Below, piece after piece: positions 25,610 through 37,133 of a stretch of DNA of 64,000 nt. The notes below the pieces were generated by a model, which was not told the DNA's origin, made no database searches, and saw nothing but the letters and a program-made list of their open reading frames with translations. Within the stretch, counting starts at the first letter, position 1, and the number at the start of each line of letters is the position of its first letter. A program made the position numbers and the translations under genes. The DNA is from Pseudoscleropodium purum (lineage: Eukaryota > Streptophyta > Bryopsida > Hypnales > Brachytheciaceae), in assembly GCA_963969395.1 (NCBI GenBank), contig OZ017797.1, positions 6,386,001 through 6,450,000 on the forward strand, written 5' to 3'.

Positions 25610-26317
25610 CTAAGTATTCTGCTTTTTGCGCTTTGGTGTTGTATTCTGCCGACAGAATTCACAACATAAACCTTTAGAAATAGCCTCAGTTATGCAGCGC
25701 TGCACTACTTTGGGATTGCGTTGCATCTCCAGGATAGTAGTTGCTGATTTCATCACCTTCTCGCAGTTCTTCATAACATACGAAAGGCAAGCCTCAGAAA
25801 AAGCATGTCCAGATAGCAATGTAGAACCCTTGCATTTGTGGTAAAAATCCCAACAGTTCGCGGGGGTCAAATGCCTCAATAGACCAGCTCTGAGAATCGC
25901 ATTCAGTCTACCTTCCACCTGGAACTTGTGAGTAGCATCAAATAAGGCAATGAAGTGCTTGTCCACAGCAGCGTTGAACTCTGGCATTGCTCTTGTTTTT
26001 TCATTTGAGATGTAAAGCAAAACCAAAAATAGTTGCAAACTCTCAATAGCCATGTCAAGCAAGCTCACACTGGAGGGGAGCTGCAGCGCCTTCATCTCCT
26101 GTTGGAACATTTCTCGAAATGCGGACGACGCCGAGGCCAACACACTACGGTGTGCTTTCACTGAGCCCCCTTTTGCTTGGAAGGTGATGTCTGCATACAG
26201 ACCTTCTGCCAGCATGTCCAAGAGCAGAGAATCAGAGCATTTCTTCTCAATTGCTGTCATTGATGCGTCAGACTTGTCCGTCAAGAACTTTTGGATGTTA
26301 ATGTTCGAGTAAGCCAT
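25610..26317 (-). CDS. BTB/POZ domain protein, intact copy 2
   Basis: The single coding exon gives 235 aa from the ATG at 26317. The BTB fold spans roughly residues 30-135 (LLDMLAEGLYADITFQAKGG, KAHRSVLASASSAFREMF, LQLFLVLLYISNEKTRA). A BACK-like helical part follows (RLNAILRAGLLRHLTPANCW, FSEACLSYVMKNCEKVM). The Lys-rich tail (TPKRKK) could be a nuclear signal. There is no MATH domain. BTB proteins of this kind commonly act as CUL3 ubiquitin-ligase adaptors or as dimerising scaffolds, but the substrate is unknown. A strong acceptor (TTGTTCTTGCAG, exon from 26336) lies 19 bases before the ATG and is conserved in copies 1 and 3, so a 5' UTR intron is likely. This is the only copy in the window without a lesion. 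Confidence 0.88.
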   Translation of the reverse strand: MAYSNINIQKFLTDKSDASMTAIEKKCSDSLLLDMLAEGLYADITFQAKGGSVKAHRSVLASASSAFREMFQQEMKALQLPSSVSLLDMAIESLQLFLVLLYISNEKTRAMPEFNAAVDKHFIALFDATHKFQVEGRLNAILRAGLLRHLTPANCWDFYHKCKGSTLLSGHAFSEACLSYVMKNCEKVMKSATTILEMQRNPKVVQRCITEAISKGLCCEFCRQNTTPKRKKQNT

Positions 26318-26839
26318 GCCTCAGTAAGCTTATATCCTGCAAGAACAAGAATTGGAGACGCTCATGAGTTTCAAACATCTGGAGAAGTTGCAAACCATAG
26401 TTTTCTTAACTAACTTAAATATAACTCTGTAGATATGTAAAGTTAGGATAGAAATCACCGATATTATTATCAATAAGACCTAGTCCCTGCATTCACCCCT
26501 GAAACCGATCAACATAATGCCTACGAATGACTTTCAATTTCGATCAATGCTATAATTGTGACGAAATGAGGAATAATTACAACCATCTCCACTACAAATG
26601 CACCTGAAACCTACACCACGCTACGGATCCAGTTAGTAAGTTAATGAAGGTGCTTTGGGAGTATTTGGGGGGGACAAGCATCCAGCAGCATAATGGGGAT
26701 CAGAGCACCGTTTTATCACATTTTGCAACGAACATGGCCTCCAACTCATGTCGGCATTGTAATTTGACTAGGAAATACTTCGAGAATTCATAGAAATTAC
26801 AATTTTGTGCCAAAAAGTTCAATTTCACTTGCATAAATT

Positions 26840-27715
26840 GTCTCTCGATGAAAAATTCAACTGCTGCATGGCATATACTTGAAGTAGGTCAGATCGCTCA
26901 TTTGCTTGGTGATGGGCAGTTCTGCCTTAGGGCCTCCTGCGTATTCAACCTGGAAAACTTGGGATGCACTCATCAAGCACTCCCGTGTGATGAAGAGACC
27001 TGCAAGATGTTTATGCAGGAGAGAAACCCATGTTCACCTTCTGCATTAGTATAAAAACTAAACTTGCAGTGTGTTCCTCGAATCAAAGCACAACGTTTGT
27101 GACAGTGTTTCCTTCTTAAGCGCTGACGATTCCTTGGTTGATGTAGTTCAATAAGACCCGATGAACACGCAATTCTACCCCAAATCATACAATTCAAACT
27201 TCAAGTGCCGCATTTTACTCGTACTTTAGATGTTTGAGTTCCTCACTGTGCAGCACGTAACTGTCATTCACCTTCTCATTCTTTGTGCAAACAACCACTA
27301 GGAATCAATAATACAACAAAAATGCTTGTTTGATTCTCCGTTGGTTTGAATGACCTAAACTTCAATTATTTCTGTATCAATGCACATGGTTTCCAATTCA
27401 GAACATTGTCTTTGAGAATAATAGTCGAAAAAGCTTCAGTGGTGATAACACCTTTTGATTGCAGTGAGCAATCGGCACCAGGCTTGTCCTAAAGCAATTT
27501 GACACTCTGATGCTCGTTCTTTGTTGATTGCAACTGCTCCCGTCTCGCCTTGAACTCCGCAATTTGGTTTAATAGCAGCTTGTCCACCTTCTGCAAGTTG
27601 GCGACGCTGTTGAATACAACATTGCGCACCTTGGCAATAGCAACTGGGCCAAATTTGGATCTTAAGTACTCGCGGCTTTTGGGATCTCGGCGTCTCCAAT
27701 TCTCAATATTTGTAC
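26840..27715 (-). other. Two exon-like islands of an unrecognised gene
   Basis: On the minus strand, 27715-27490 follows an acceptor-like TTTTGCAG and stays open as NIENWRRRDPKSREYLRSKF, then GPVAIAKVRNVVFNS, then a helical LQKVDKLLLNQIAEFKAR, up to a TAG. A second island at about 27001-26860 follows CATCTTGCAG and reads LFITRECLMSASQVFQVEYA, then GGPKAELPITKQMSDLTYF, then a stop. Both read like genuine protein and unlike the surrounding AT-rich DNA. I could not join them in phase, and I do not recognise the family. They lie upstream of intact BTB copy 2. They could be 5' exons or a separate small or decayed gene. Confidence 0.35.
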
Positions 27716-29222
27716 TTCTGCAAAATTAGTTTAAGCATCCCAGAGGAAGCTCGTCAGAGATCGAGACACAGGAGCTTGAAATTGTGATCGTGGTTCCTTC
27801 CACCAAGAAACAAACCCTAACAACAGGAAGACTGGAGGGAGCAACTGGAATCAAAAGACTCCTCCTCAGTCCTCACCTCTCATTGGGTTTCTTTGAAAAC
27901 TTGATGTGGTTTTAAGTCATGAGAGTGTTCATTCAAGTCCATTTTGCTATTGGAGAATAAAAAATGTTACAATTAGGTGTTTCTATCTTAACCACATACT
28001 TGCACCAATGGTTCTCTCATATTCATAATAGAAATTGTCACTCTCAATGACACTTTTTAAGTTGATATGTCTTGTAAGTGAACCTTTTATTCATTTAACA
28101 AAGTTAAACTACTGTGAATTTAATTAGTGCAAGTTGAAGTATTATAGAATTTTATCAATTTTGTAAAAAAATAAAATTTTGTGGTGAATTTAATATTCAA
28201 GGTGACACTAATTCTCCCCCTTCAATCACTAATACTCTATAGGACAAATGAGTATAGTATAATTGGTTGTAGAAACAAATTGGATGATTGAGACAAATGA
28301 ATGTCAACTGCATTTTGGATGAATGAGTTTTCACCTCCACTTTGATGTTGTGCTCTTGTTCCAATATTTAAGTTGGAGCAAAGAGTAGATTTGGTATAGT
28401 TCATTTCAATAGTTGAATTCCAATTCAAAAATAATTCTTCCAACACCTATAATGTAATTGAAGTGAAACATTAGTAAGACAATCCAAAAAAACAATACAT
28501 TAAAATCAAATAGTCTTAAAATATAAATAATGTAAGTTTAGCATTCATCCAAGTTGTTCTTTAAAATTTTGGATGGTTGCTATTACTTTCATTTAAAACT
28601 TCCAAATCCTAAACCTTCTACCTTGTGTAATGGTTTTGTTAAATGTTAAATATATGAAAGACGTGCTTTATTTGAGAAAGATTGTACTTTAAATCAATCA
28701 TAATAATGAGGTAAAAGAATTTGCAATGTATATTTATAGTTATTGAGAAGAAAAAACATTTGCAACATTATATGGAACAAAGTGAAATTCTAAGAATTTA
28801 ATACAAGTAGAATTTCTATGAACTAGGCAATCCTTTATTGTTGTATAATACCTAAAAAGAAAAAATATAAGTCTTTCTTACAATTGCCCTTTAATAGTGA
28901 AAGGATACAACCTACTTTGACTAAGGTTGTCACCAAAATGCTCTGATTACTGAACCAATTGGTATATTCTTTATTTCTACATCCATAAGACATTTTTCAA
29001 CTTCTACATTGTTAAAAAAATTTTAAAGAATTTATTTCAATAAATATCTATATTAATAAATTTTATGATCAAAGGATTCAAAAAGTCTAATAATCTAGTA
29101 TGATTGGGTGGGAAAAACCTGTTTTTTCACTTCAAGCGCAAACTTCTTGCAACTAACAAGCTTAAACTTTCTGAAATTTCTCTCTTTTTAATTATCAATC
29201 TAGCATAAGATCGTATAGCTAG

Positions 29223-29379
29223 CACTAGAAGAAAACTCTATTGGAAACCATAAAAACGTGTGACATTGGTTTTGATGAGTTCCTAGTTTTCAACACAAAA
29301 ATTTGCACTAAAAACTAGGAACTCAACAAAACCAATCTCACCACGTTTTTATGGTTTCCAATACAATTTCCTTCTAGTG
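29223..29379. mobile_element. CACTA-type MITE, 157 bp
   Basis: It starts CACTAGAAGAAAA and ends with the reverse complement of CACTAGAAGGAAA. The arms then pair almost throughout (ATTGGAAACCATAAAAACGT on the left with its complement on the right), so the element can fold into a hairpin. The flanking triplets are TAG and TAT, an imperfect 3-bp target duplication. CACTA plus 3-bp duplications is the signature of the En/Spm (CACTA) superfamily. Confidence 0.75.
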
Positions 29380-30030
29380 TATTGTTGATTTCCATTTCAT
29401 CAAATTGGTCATAGAAGAAGGTTATTTTAAAAAGATTCAATTGCAACCTTTGGAGTTGCAAACTACATCTTGAAAAAAGAATTATAAACAATACTTTCAA
29501 TGAATGTATTAGAATAAGATAGTGCGTTAAAGCATTTTGTTCATCATTTAGAATAGAGATGTTGAAGCACAAGTTCAAAGGTTAACATCCTCACTATTTC
29601 CTTACACCATATAATTATTTTAAAGGTTATATTCTTGTAGATACAAATTAAATAATCTCCAAAGAGGTTTAATCCTTAATTGACTAAAAGTCCACTATAG
29701 ATTTTCTAAGAACTCAAGCAATCAATATTGACTTCATAATTTCAAATTTTTGCATAAAATATTTGGATTGGATGCTAATCATCCTAATATACATGTAAAT
29801 CTTTACTCAACATCATTCCAATAAATATTGCAAAAGTTATAAATTTTTTTAATATCAATGTTAAAGCAAACAACTAAAAACATATTTAAAAAAAAATTGA
29901 TTAACTTTATTTCTTTTGTGCAAATTGACACCTAGTGAAAAACATTTAAACCATTCAGTTTTAAACAATGAGGTGAATGTAAAGCTTGGTATGTGTCATG
30001 TCTTTTGAATTCTGAATGGACAAGTTTTTT

Positions 30031-30278
30031 CAGGGTTGACGAATCTCAACGTCCGCCCCAAAATAGCGTCCGTTTTCCGGATGTCCGGACGCAGCATCCG
30101 TCCCGCCGTCGGAAGGTGGATGGATGGGGCGGACGCCCAGATCGTGCGAACCGCATCAGTTCGCGTGTCGATCGGATGGTCGTAATCGGGCGGAAGGGGG
30201 ACAAGCGGACGGGGCAGACGCGAATGTCAACGGACACTGCAGACACAACGTCCGCGTCCGAACGTCGTGTCAACCCTG
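30031..30278. mobile_element. Non-autonomous hAT-type MITE, copy 2 (CpG-rich)
   Basis: The element is 248 bp with perfect 10-bp ends, CAGGGTTGAC and GTCAACCCTG. It is flanked by a perfect 8-bp duplication AGTTTTTT at 30023-30030 and 30279-30286. It shares the first 18 bases, a CAACGTCCGCGTCCG block and the CGGACG-rich interior with the copy at 9137-9360, but differs internally. The two are members of one family and not products of one recent event. It is absent from the duplicated unit at 44-45 kb. Confidence 0.93.
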
Positions 30279-30379
30279 AGTTTTTTCAATTATTTTTCAA
30301 TTTTAAATAATTAAAAAAAAAATTGAATTGATGATCCCCTCCCTATTCATATTTTTAAGTGGCTCCTAATGTAACAATC

Positions 30380-30660
30380 AATATGGGATATTGCCACTGC
30401 AAGCATTTTAGTATCTATATTTTGTATCGTATATCATGCCTATATTGTGCATGTATCGTACTGTGTCTATATTTGATGTTTAATATTTAAATCTGTATCT
30501 ATATCCCGTAATATCCATAGCCGTATTTCTTATTTTTCAAGATCAATGGTGTTGGAGAGGGGGAAAGAAGATTATTTTTCATGATCAATAGCTCTTGTTT
30601 TTTTATAGTTGGGGGGGGGGGGGGGGGATTTGCAACCTAGAGGGGATGCATCTTTTCACT
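30380..30660. repeat. Degenerate TATCTATAT-type repeat ending in a poly-G run
   Basis: Irregular iterations of GTATCTATAT/TATATC words lead into TTTTTCAAGATCAATGG and a G-run at about 30611-30627. The same arrangement occurs in reverse orientation at 62700-63235 (ATGGATACAAA words, CATTGATCTTGAAAAA and a C-run at 63059-63069). It is therefore a dispersed repeat present twice in this window. Confidence 0.6.
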
Positions 30661-31307
30661 AAATAGTTATAGGGGTTTAAATTTGCTAGTGTTGAAGATA
30701 GAAAAAACATATAAAATCATTTGTTAATTACGTTTTGAAAATTTTCAAATATAAACAAAAAAACATAAGTTAGATAGATGTTGCTTACTCAAATATTCTC
30801 ACCATTGAGATTTACAATTTTTAATTTTTTGTAAGAGTTTTCAATAGTTTTGCTTTTCCTTTCATCTAATACCTTGATCACTTTTGAAAGATGAATATCA
30901 AAGTTTTTTAGTTAAACTTATTTCATGTAATCCCAACCTATTGTGACAGATATTGACAAAATTGCACAAATTGTAGGACATTTGAGTTTTCCCTAAAAAT
31001 GTTGAAAGACAAAACTTCACCTTTAGAAAGGACTAACATATAGAAAGTACTTTAGAAATCATAGGCACATTGAACATGCAATTGGAGGCAATTTTTACTC
31101 TTAAGTTTGAAAATGATGTATGTACTTGAACAAGTTAATTAAAGGATCATATGGTTGGATTAGTTAGATAATAAAAAAAAAAAGATAAAGATAATAGCTA
31201 TGTTCCAGATATGAGTATTTTAAACCAACATTGGGCTTCAAAACACTAGAGTAAATTAGGAGTTAAGAGATAACGTACCTCCCATGTCATGTGCTACATT
31301 GAATTAA

Positions 31308-32119
31308 CCCCTAAAGTCTGATTGTCCCTTTGGGGAACAAAATGGACTTTGGATTGGCTCCCACAATTTCAATATTCATCATAATTTTGGAACTTTGTGC
31401 GAAATCTCTCCATACAAAAAAAGTTTGAAGAAATTAATTTTTTTCTCATATATTGTAAAGTTAACTACATGCAAAGATTGATTCATTCCATTTCCATTTG
31501 GACTTGTTGTGTGAAAGTTAAGGACAATCTCATTTTTTAGGCAAATAGAGCATTTAAAAAAAAAGATAACTTATAGGATTTATTTCTCAATACAATTCTC
31601 ATAATTTTTCAAAAGAATTGTTTGACAACGTTAAGTTTTCTTGCTAAAACAATCTCTTCATTGAAATTATTGCGTTTCAATCCCACCTTAGAGTTATTAA
31701 CAATTTAGTTTTTCTTTCAATCTTGAACCTACTTCTACTCAACAATTTTTTAAAGAATGAAAATCAAGTTTTTTTTAAGGTTTTTTTCCTAGACTTTTAA
31801 CTCAATTCTTCAACATTAGATTTTTTGAATTCAAAGTCTATAGTGCAAAATAATTTCCTAAATGGCAATCAAAGTGATTTGAAATTGCAAACTAGCGCTG
31901 AAAAAAATTTTCTTTCTAACTTTGAATGCTATTGACTTTCAATCTATATGGTCAAAGTTCATGAGATTTTTACCACATGATCTTAGACAAGTAAAGTATA
32001 ATATCCTACTTTCGGAATCTTTATTTTTTTAATTTTTTAATTTTTTCTTGAATAAATGCAGCAAAACTTTTAGTGTTGAGTTGTTTTTGCCAAGAAAAAT
32101 GGTCTTGGGACTTCAAGGA
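31308..32119. mobile_element. TTAA-bounded non-autonomous element, copy 1 (piggyBac-like insertion signature)
   Basis: 812 bp are flanked on both sides by TTAA (31304-31307 and 32120-32123). The left end reads CCCCTAAAGTC and the right end is its degenerate complement (GGACTTCAAGGA). The homologous unit at 45.36-45.42 kb lacks this element and reads CATTGAA-TTGA-GATGAAGATTT at the insertion point. U1 reads CATTGAA-TTAA on the left and TTAA-GATGATGATTT on the right. This is an empty site with one substitution. No transposase frame is present. It is related to the copy at 59899-60817 over most of its length. Confidence 0.8.
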
Positions 32120-32253
32120 TTAAGATGATGATTTGAGACCTTCGGTTGCATATATGAATTCAAAATTTCCCAAATTTTATCACTATGCCAGGGAAATAAG
32201 AAGGTCCTGTGTTTTCCCCAAGGGTAAAACCGGGTTCCAGACTCCGAGTCTGC

Positions 32254-32259
32254 CACGTG
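32254..32259. promoter_or_regulatory. G-box/ABRE upstream of membrane/AP2-like copy 1
   Basis: GCCACGTGTC (core CACGTG) lies about 400 bp before the ATG and is followed by a C-rich pyrimidine tract. It is conserved with its flanks at 45835-45840 upstream of copy 2. This motif type is bound by plant bZIP and bHLH factors and is common in ABA- and stress-responsive promoters. Function is inferred only. Confidence 0.5.
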
Positions 32260-32657
32260 TCTTCTCCCCCCCCCTCTTTGACATTTCACGGTCTTCTTAC
32301 CCTACTTACCCTCTTTCGATTCCCCCTCGTCGTGTCCCCCTTCGTTTTCCTTTCGTCCCCCCCAACTGTCTGTAGAAAGCCACCCGAACTCTTCCACAGC
32401 TGCACTACAGTAGTGAGCGCACCAGCCAGCTGAATTCTGTGCCGCAGTGTTTTTCTGCTCGAGCTTGATTTTGCAAAGGTTTGCATGTTCCAATTTCTGC
32501 TCCTTTCGACCGGGAGCTTCACCCACGCTTTTGGTTTGCAGTGGTAGTGGGGGACGAGTGTGAAGTTCACGAGCCCTGTCGGTAGGCAGGAATTGAGAGG
32601 TTCTGCGGGGGTTTGGGTGTCAATTGGGGCGGCCGGAAAGGTTGTGCACTTGAGGAC

Positions 32658-34560
32658 ATGGGAAAGGGGAGGTTGTCTGAGTGGGTTCTTTCGGTATTGT
32701 CTAGACTGCGTGATGGAGATTCGGCTGCTGCTGACTCCGCCCTGAATGAGTTACTGCCATGGGCTGGTTTGGAGTTGCATTCGAGGGCAATCGTAGGCAG
32801 TGCAAAGGTTTGTTGGGTGCTGGACATCCATCTTGAACATTATTTAATGGAAGGTTTCTTGTCGATTTCGGATTCCGAGTTACGACTGGTGAACGCAATC
32901 CAAACATCACTAAATGATTGGTTGGAAAGCGGGCGTCGAACGCTTATGTACTCCTTTGCGCAGTCATGGCGGGGTGGAATATGGGCGAATTTCCCTGAAG
33001 ATCCCTCCGAGACCTCCATCCCGTCTTACGCCGTTGTTGTGTCAGCACTGGTTCTGCTGTCTCTGGTGTACCAATACCTCACGGGGAATGTCGATAGGGG
33101 TGGCTCTAAAGCATACTCACGAAGTTCTTTAGATTTTCGAGATATTTACGTTGCAATAGTCCTGTTCCTGGGCGCCTATGTCTGGATTAAGTTCAGAGAG
33201 GTAGCCTTCAAAGGAGTACACCGCAGAGAACTGGTGGACAAGCAAGGTGGCATCAAGGTGGTGTATGAATCACGATTGACACCTCCCATGTGGAATGGCG
33301 AAAAAGTGCCAAGGCTCGATCTTGGGCGGTTCGCCACTCCGCAAGAGGCACACAACAAGTTCCTCATTGCTGCCTTCTACTACAACCGAGGTCCAGGTTT
33401 GCTGGATGGCTGGTTTCAGGTCCCCCCCATGAGTGAGGAAGAGCGACGACACACTGGCTTGAGCTCAGGGCGTGGGTGATAGCTCGAGCAAAGAAGGTTT
33501 ATGATGATTTCAAGAAGGGGACAGAGGCAGAGGCAGCCATGGTGCAGGCATTGTTTGAAGCATGTGAAGGTCAGGCGACACCAGGGTATGATGAGGGAAA
33601 TCTGGATTTTTCTATGGCAAGCTTGTTGAACTCAGCTGGACATCAACAGCCAGCCCTTGTGTGTCAAGCGGAGAACTTGGGAATGGGTATGGGCATGGTT
33701 GATGACAATCATGGTTTGGAATGCAGATCCCGCTCTTTCGATGGAAGGCATGAGGTAAGCGACTTAATTCTTCTGCCTTCGAGTGCTTTTCACTGTTAAA
33801 ATGGAGTCTGTTTGTAGGTCTTGTTTCCACTTGATTCTGATGCAGTGAAGCATTAAAATATATACTATGTGGATACTCCATGGATAAGCGTTGAATTATT
33901 AGTGTTTACAGTAGTAACTAAGATCCCAGTCACATTTTCACCTTGAGATGATGAAGGTGCCTTCAACAATCATCTTTGGATGTGATAGAACGAAGAAGTA
34001 TTTCATATGACCATGTGTTGACTTTATAAATGGATGACTTGTAAAGTCATGGGAAAGGAAGCGCAGGCATAAGTGAGTTTCTGCCTTATCACAACTGCAC
34101 TCCCCTTGCTGGTTTAGGTTTTTGACACCAGATGATGGCTGATATTCAGGGTCTTGCGCTTTCAAATGGCCACGGCCTTAGTTTTCAAGAAGGATCTGCT
34201 CTACCAGTTTCACAACTGCCACCAAACACAGAGAGTGGAATGATTTTGAACGACAGTGACCGATTGGACATATTTCAAACATGTGTGCAAACTCAGCAAC
34301 ACCAGATTTCTCTTCAACAACAACAAATTTCTGATCAGCAACACCAAATTCATCTTCAGCAACAGCAAATCCAGGAACTCGGTGCCCAAAATTTGCAGTT
34401 GCAACATCAGCAACGTATTCTGCAGCAACAACTCCAAGAATTCAGGATCCCAAATCATTTGTGGCCATATCCGTTTTGCCTTCAAGAGCAGCAGCTGCAA
34501 AACTTCAACCAAGGAGTTCCAAGCTCTACGGTGGAGATGGAGCAGAGCATGTATCCCTAA
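32658..34560 (+). pseudogene. Membrane/AP2-like/Q-rich gene copy 1, frameshifted
   Basis: The ATG at 32658 matches the conserved GAGGACATG start of the other copies. The reading is parallel to copies 2 and 3 through both membrane segments (SYAVVVSALVLLSLVYQYL, IYVAIVLFLGAYVWIKF) and the LGRFATPQEAHNKF block. One base is missing after the GGC at 33456-33458 relative to the copies, and TGA follows at 33477-33479 (273 aa). The original frame resumes as VIARAKKVYDDFKKG and reaches a donor at 33754/33755. Exon 2 starts at 34150 after TATTCAG. It has a second lesion, an early TAA at 34558-34560 where the other copies read CAA, and the downstream codons are partly deleted. A truncated two-helix protein with the AP2-like block but no Q-rich tail could still be made. 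Confidence 0.8.
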
Positions 34561-35107
34561 AATTACTCCGACTCCTGATGGAGAGGAAGCCAAGGAAGCC
34601 TTCGTCTGAGTTGGAGAAAAGTTGGATACACTCAGCGTAATTTGGCTATTGTACTGTAATGGTAGCATATAGGTTTTAGATTGAATATTGTACGCTCTTC
34701 AGGTATTAGTGGGAAAGGTTACATTACCAAATTATATCAAGTCTTATGTTTTTTAGTCACAAGAATGGAAGTATATTTTTACTCTGTAGCATGTGGTCTT
34801 GCCGCCAGAGTTGCAAGATTTCAATGACACCAAGGTAAATTAGAAAGAGAAGAACCAATGTAAAATCCTCAATTATTGTGCGTCTAACCGTTGAATGTAC
34901 AAATACACAAATGAAAACCGCTGCGAAGCAAATCCAAATTACGCAGAGGGCTGATGCCGCGCTGAGCCAAGTTTTGGTTGCGGCTTCGCATTGTAGATTT
35001 CAACATAGGTCGACCTGTTGCCACCGTTTCAACATAGTTTGACTCCTGAGAACTGCTGGGATTACTACCACGAGAGCAAGTTTCACTGCTATCTGAACAT
35101 GGTGACC

Positions 35108-35590
35108 CTCACTTCGTGTAATCGCGATCAAGTTTTCTGCAAATCAGCAGTACCCGTTCTCCTGGCGTTGGTTTAGACATGGAAGAACTGCAAACGCAAA
35201 TGTGAAGAATTCCATCACATCAATTATAGAAGCACAACCCGCTTTCAAAGAGAGATTGATGAATCACACCAAGCTAAGGATGACAAGCACAATGGTCTGC
35301 TTTCACGCTTCAATTCCAAACAAAACCGTAATCTCCAAACAAAAGTAAATGACATTCTGATGCACAGATTTGAAGCTTCCAGACCTGTACTGCAAACAGC
35401 AGCATGCAGTAATTGCCGGCTCGAGCAATGCAAACTTGAAAATCACGAAACACTGTGTTCTTTGCAGAGAACCATGCGAGGGAGCACCAATGGAGTAATT
35501 TATTTTGAACAGCAATAGCCATTGGTTTAAACTATGTTGGGCCTTGCTCCTTGGGAAGGGCCTCTATTATCCAAAATCAACCTCACTTGG
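35108..35590. repeat. Dispersed block R, copy 2
   Basis: Same landmarks as the block at 21150-21640, but placed downstream of the membrane/AP2-like gene. The short adjoining tail with GTGGATGTACAAGTTTTAA (about 35690-35960) also matches the tails after the other R blocks. Confidence 0.8.
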
Positions 35591-36126
35591 TTTCAATCCC
35601 AACACAAAGTACCACCAGTTTCGCACTAGCACAAAACCTTCTACTTGTGTTTGTAAGGGAAGTACAAAATCACCGTTAATCAAGAACCATCAAATCAGGA
35701 TTTTTGGCTAGAATGAAGACAGTAATTTTGTGGATGTACAAGTTTTAAGCAATAAAACTTTGTGTCAATTTATAATATTCTGAAATGACTTGCGCTTAAA
35801 AAAATTCATTACTTATTTCTTCAGTTGTCCAAATAGTGTATTATAAATTATGTTAGAATCCCTTTTCATTTACACATTTGACCTATTTGCAACTATGCTT
35901 GGTTGCAATTCATGATGATTAGAAGTGTATACCTTTGTACATGTTCATCATTTAGTCTTGTATCATCTTATTGACATTTTTAGTGCTCATCGTTTACTTT
36001 TGTCCTATGCCGACTGTTTTTTTCAACCTCAGCAGGTATGTAGATTGTAGATTGGAGGTATGGGAATTGACATTCTTTGCAATGTTGTTGTAATGTTGTC
36101 TCGAAGTGAAGAATGCACTACATTCA

Positions 36127-36239
36127 TTATTCAAGCAAGTTCCGACCTCTTGTGCAAGAGCACTTCCATGTGATGAAAGGTACCACTTTCTCGATTCTAG
36201 TTCCCAATCAATCGCCTTTAATTTGATTACCAATCGCAA
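36127..36239 (-). other. Conserved short open block, possible exon relic
   Basis: The minus strand reads MRLVIKLKAIDWELESRKWY and then LSSHGSALAQEVGTC. The duplicate at 50077-50189 reads the same with conservative changes (MRLGIKLKEIEWELEWRKWY). After about 37 codons the two frames diverge. It may be an exon remnant of a third gene caught in the duplication. No family is recognised. Confidence 0.3.
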
Positions 36240-36679
36240 CTAATCATGTTTCCAATTTTGGGGCCAAACATTCCAGCAGGATATATGGTCTGCATGACTT
36301 TATCCAATAAACATCAAATCGGTACATTTCCAGCTTAGTCACGATGACTAGATTATCAGCTTGCAACAACCCAAAGTGTTTTACCTTCTGTTACGTGGTG
36401 GATGCAAGGATCTGATTAATTTGGATACGGTCTAAACCCGGATGAAATTATTGATCTCCAGTGAGGATATGCCAGAAATTCGAGGATGAGGAGGCCTCCA
36501 ATTTGTTCCGGCACACTGCAATCTTATTTGAACCCAATTTTGTATTTGTGAAGGTCCTTCACTCCCAATGACGAAGTCCACACTCAGAGAAGGTAATCTC
36601 TCAGGATGCTACGATGATTCCACTCTGCGTATAAAATGTAAATCTTTTTGGTATTTTCACAATTGTGTCAACAGTGGTA

Positions 36680-36774
36680 TTAGCACAAGTCTCGGGAACG
36701 AATTTAGGGACACCTTCGGACTGAAAATAGTCCGAAGGTGTACCAAAATTCATTCAGGCTACGAGTTGTGCTAA
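36680..36774. repeat. 95-bp near-perfect hairpin (small fold-back MITE or miRNA-like), U1 copy
   Basis: The ends are TTAGCACAA and TTGTGCTAA. The inner arms ACACCTTCGGACT and AGTCCGAAGGTGT pair fully around a 6-base loop, with only a few mismatches elsewhere. The duplicate at 50631-50722 preserves the fold. No target duplication is evident, because both copies derive from one insertion before the segmental duplication. Confidence 0.75.
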
Positions 36775-37133
36775 CAACCAAGTGCAGACATCGTCAAGGA
36801 TTCACAGCTTCAGCTTGATTCTTCAGAGTTCCTGGGCGGTTCTTCGACGATTACATTTGAACTTTTAAAGCGTCCATAATTCAAGAGACGAGCGATAATG
36901 GTTAGGAATATCGCCGTGATACATTTGATAATGCCCATGAAATCCGTATAATTTGTCAAGGTTCGAAATTCGAATTCCACCTGTTGAGTGAGTTCTACCT
37001 TCGACAGTAACAGTATCACAGAGCATCCTGGTATGCTGCTTGAACATGACGCGAATCACGACACACACACAACTTTCATGTGGCAAGTTGTAAGGTGAAG
37101 TGGCGGTGTTTTCATGCACGCTTCACTCAACAT

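Noticed and set aside
32133..32433. Overlapping Pro-rich frames upstream of copy 1
   Set aside because: Driven by the C-rich promoter tract and not parallel between copies 1 and 2.
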